Positions 63,669 through 64,000 of a stretch of DNA of 64,000 bases are shown here, in pieces (the stretch's first letter is position 1; every line of letters starts with the position of its first letter). A model generated the notes under the pieces. The model searched no databases and had not been told where the DNA came from. It was given only the letters and a program-made list of their open reading frames with translations. The position numbers and the translations under genes are program-made. The DNA is from Niallia circulans NBRC 13626 (GTDB lineage Bacteria; Bacillota; Bacilli; Bacillales; Cytobacillaceae): assembly GCF_001591585.1 (NCBI RefSeq), contig NZ_BCVE01000003.1, positions 248,001 through 312,000 on the forward strand, read 5' to 3'.

Positions 63669-64000
63669 ATGGCCTATATCGTTGATTTTAAAAATGTGTC
63701 TACGATTGGTTTAGAATCTTCACCTATAGCAGAAGCACTTGCTGGCTTACGAGCTAACGAGGCTCGTTACTTTATGAACAAATATAAGCATGAATTTACG
63801 GTTGTACCAGCTAATGAGTCCTGTGAGACCCTAAATTATGTAAACCGAATTTTAAAAGAAGAACGTGGTATTGAATTTGCAGCCAAGCCTTTAGAAACTT
63901 CAACCTTTCAAGTAGAAAATATCAAATGGACCTACGTCTTTTATGAGGATGGTCTTGCAATTAACGTTCTGTATACAGTAGATGATCCGAAAAAGCGCGC
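63669..64000 (+). CDS. Hypothetical protein, N-terminal part (runs off the window)
   Basis: An open frame from the ATG at 63669, with GGAGGG six bases upstream, reaches the window end after about 110 codons. The protein begins MAYIVDFKNVSTIGLESSPI and contains ETLNYVNRILKEERGIEFAA and WTYVFYEDGLAINVLYTVDD. I cannot assign a family. The closeness to the GyrI-like gene suggests one operon controlled by the YafY-like regulator. No signal peptide is visible. Confidence 0.8.
   Translation, partial: MAYIVDFKNVSTIGLESSPIAEALAGLRANEARYFMNKYKHEFTVVPANESCETLNYVNRILKEERGIEFAAKPLETSTFQVENIKWTYVFYEDGLAINVLYTVDDPKKR

Noticed and set aside
1-64000. CRISPR arrays, tRNA or rRNA genes, intact insertion sequences, prophage genes
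   Set aside because: None was seen: no regular spaced repeats, no cloverleaf-type sequence and no transposase or phage structural proteins among the readable genes.

Overview
The window reads as chromosomal DNA of a low-GC Gram-positive endospore-former of the Bacillaceae (Bacillus/Niallia-like). The evidence is AT-rich sequence, strong GGAGG ribosome binding sites, sigma-A-type promoters, many intrinsic terminators and a Bacillus-type gene set: dltXABCD, HemAT, YkvR/DUF3219, a YxiN-type DbpA, PRD regulators, catabolite-responsive elements and an L-box lysine riboswitch. No rRNA, tRNA, CRISPR, prophage or intact insertion sequence was seen. Most genes lie on the minus strand. No single gene cluster looks like a wholly new defence or biosynthetic system. 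The unusual signals are regulatory and intergenic.

Layout. 1-8.1 kb: tail of an oligopeptide-binding protein, then beta-glucoside/xyloside use. This comprises a cellobiose-family PTS (IIB-IIC-IIA), a GH1 phospho-glucosidase, a LicR-like PRD regulator broken by a frameshift, and a GH43 beta-xylosidase under a XylR-like operator and cre. 8.2-12.3 kb: malate:quinone oxidoreductase and a MetNPQ-type ABC importer. 12.3-18.2 kb: a divergent LysE exporter/MocR pair, a FusB-like EF-G-binding protein, a CD3324-like HTH protein, tandem luciferase-like oxidoreductases and YkvR. 18.2-24.7 kb: a DrrAB-type ABC exporter with a two-component system, a PhnA-like zinc ribbon, a YxjI-like protein and HemAT.

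25-33.5 kb: a lysine-riboswitch-controlled amino-acid ABC importer, a divergent YeiL/HcaT-like pair, an NSS transporter with its 35-residue MetS subunit, a long hairpin element and DbpA. 33.6-40.4 kb: dltXABCD preceded by its own histidine kinase and response regulator. 40.9-49.1 kb: a MerR/SDR pair with a textbook 19-bp-spacer promoter, an Ada-AlkA-Ogt alkylation-repair operon with a PEP-mutase-like gene, a second amino-acid ABC importer, a hairpin-rich gap and a ZIP-like membrane protein. 49-64 kb: two more MocR/DMT-exporter divergent pairs, a TRM11-like methyltransferase, an ECF sigma factor, a VOC protein, a lipoprotein, an SDR, an AGE-family epimerase and a YafY/GyrI-like locus that runs off the end.

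Themes. Three divergent MocR regulator/exporter pairs occur within about 50 kb, two of them sharing a GGTT-N8-AACC operator candidate, and a fourth MocR-like C-terminal scrap survives in a gap. Other decayed pieces (a membrane protein and a LysR effector domain) show ongoing gene loss. Two small genes, metS and dltX, are easily missed. Several operators can be read directly: cre sites, a XylR-like site, 11-bp OmpR-type tandem repeats, a MerR dyad and a lysine aptamer.
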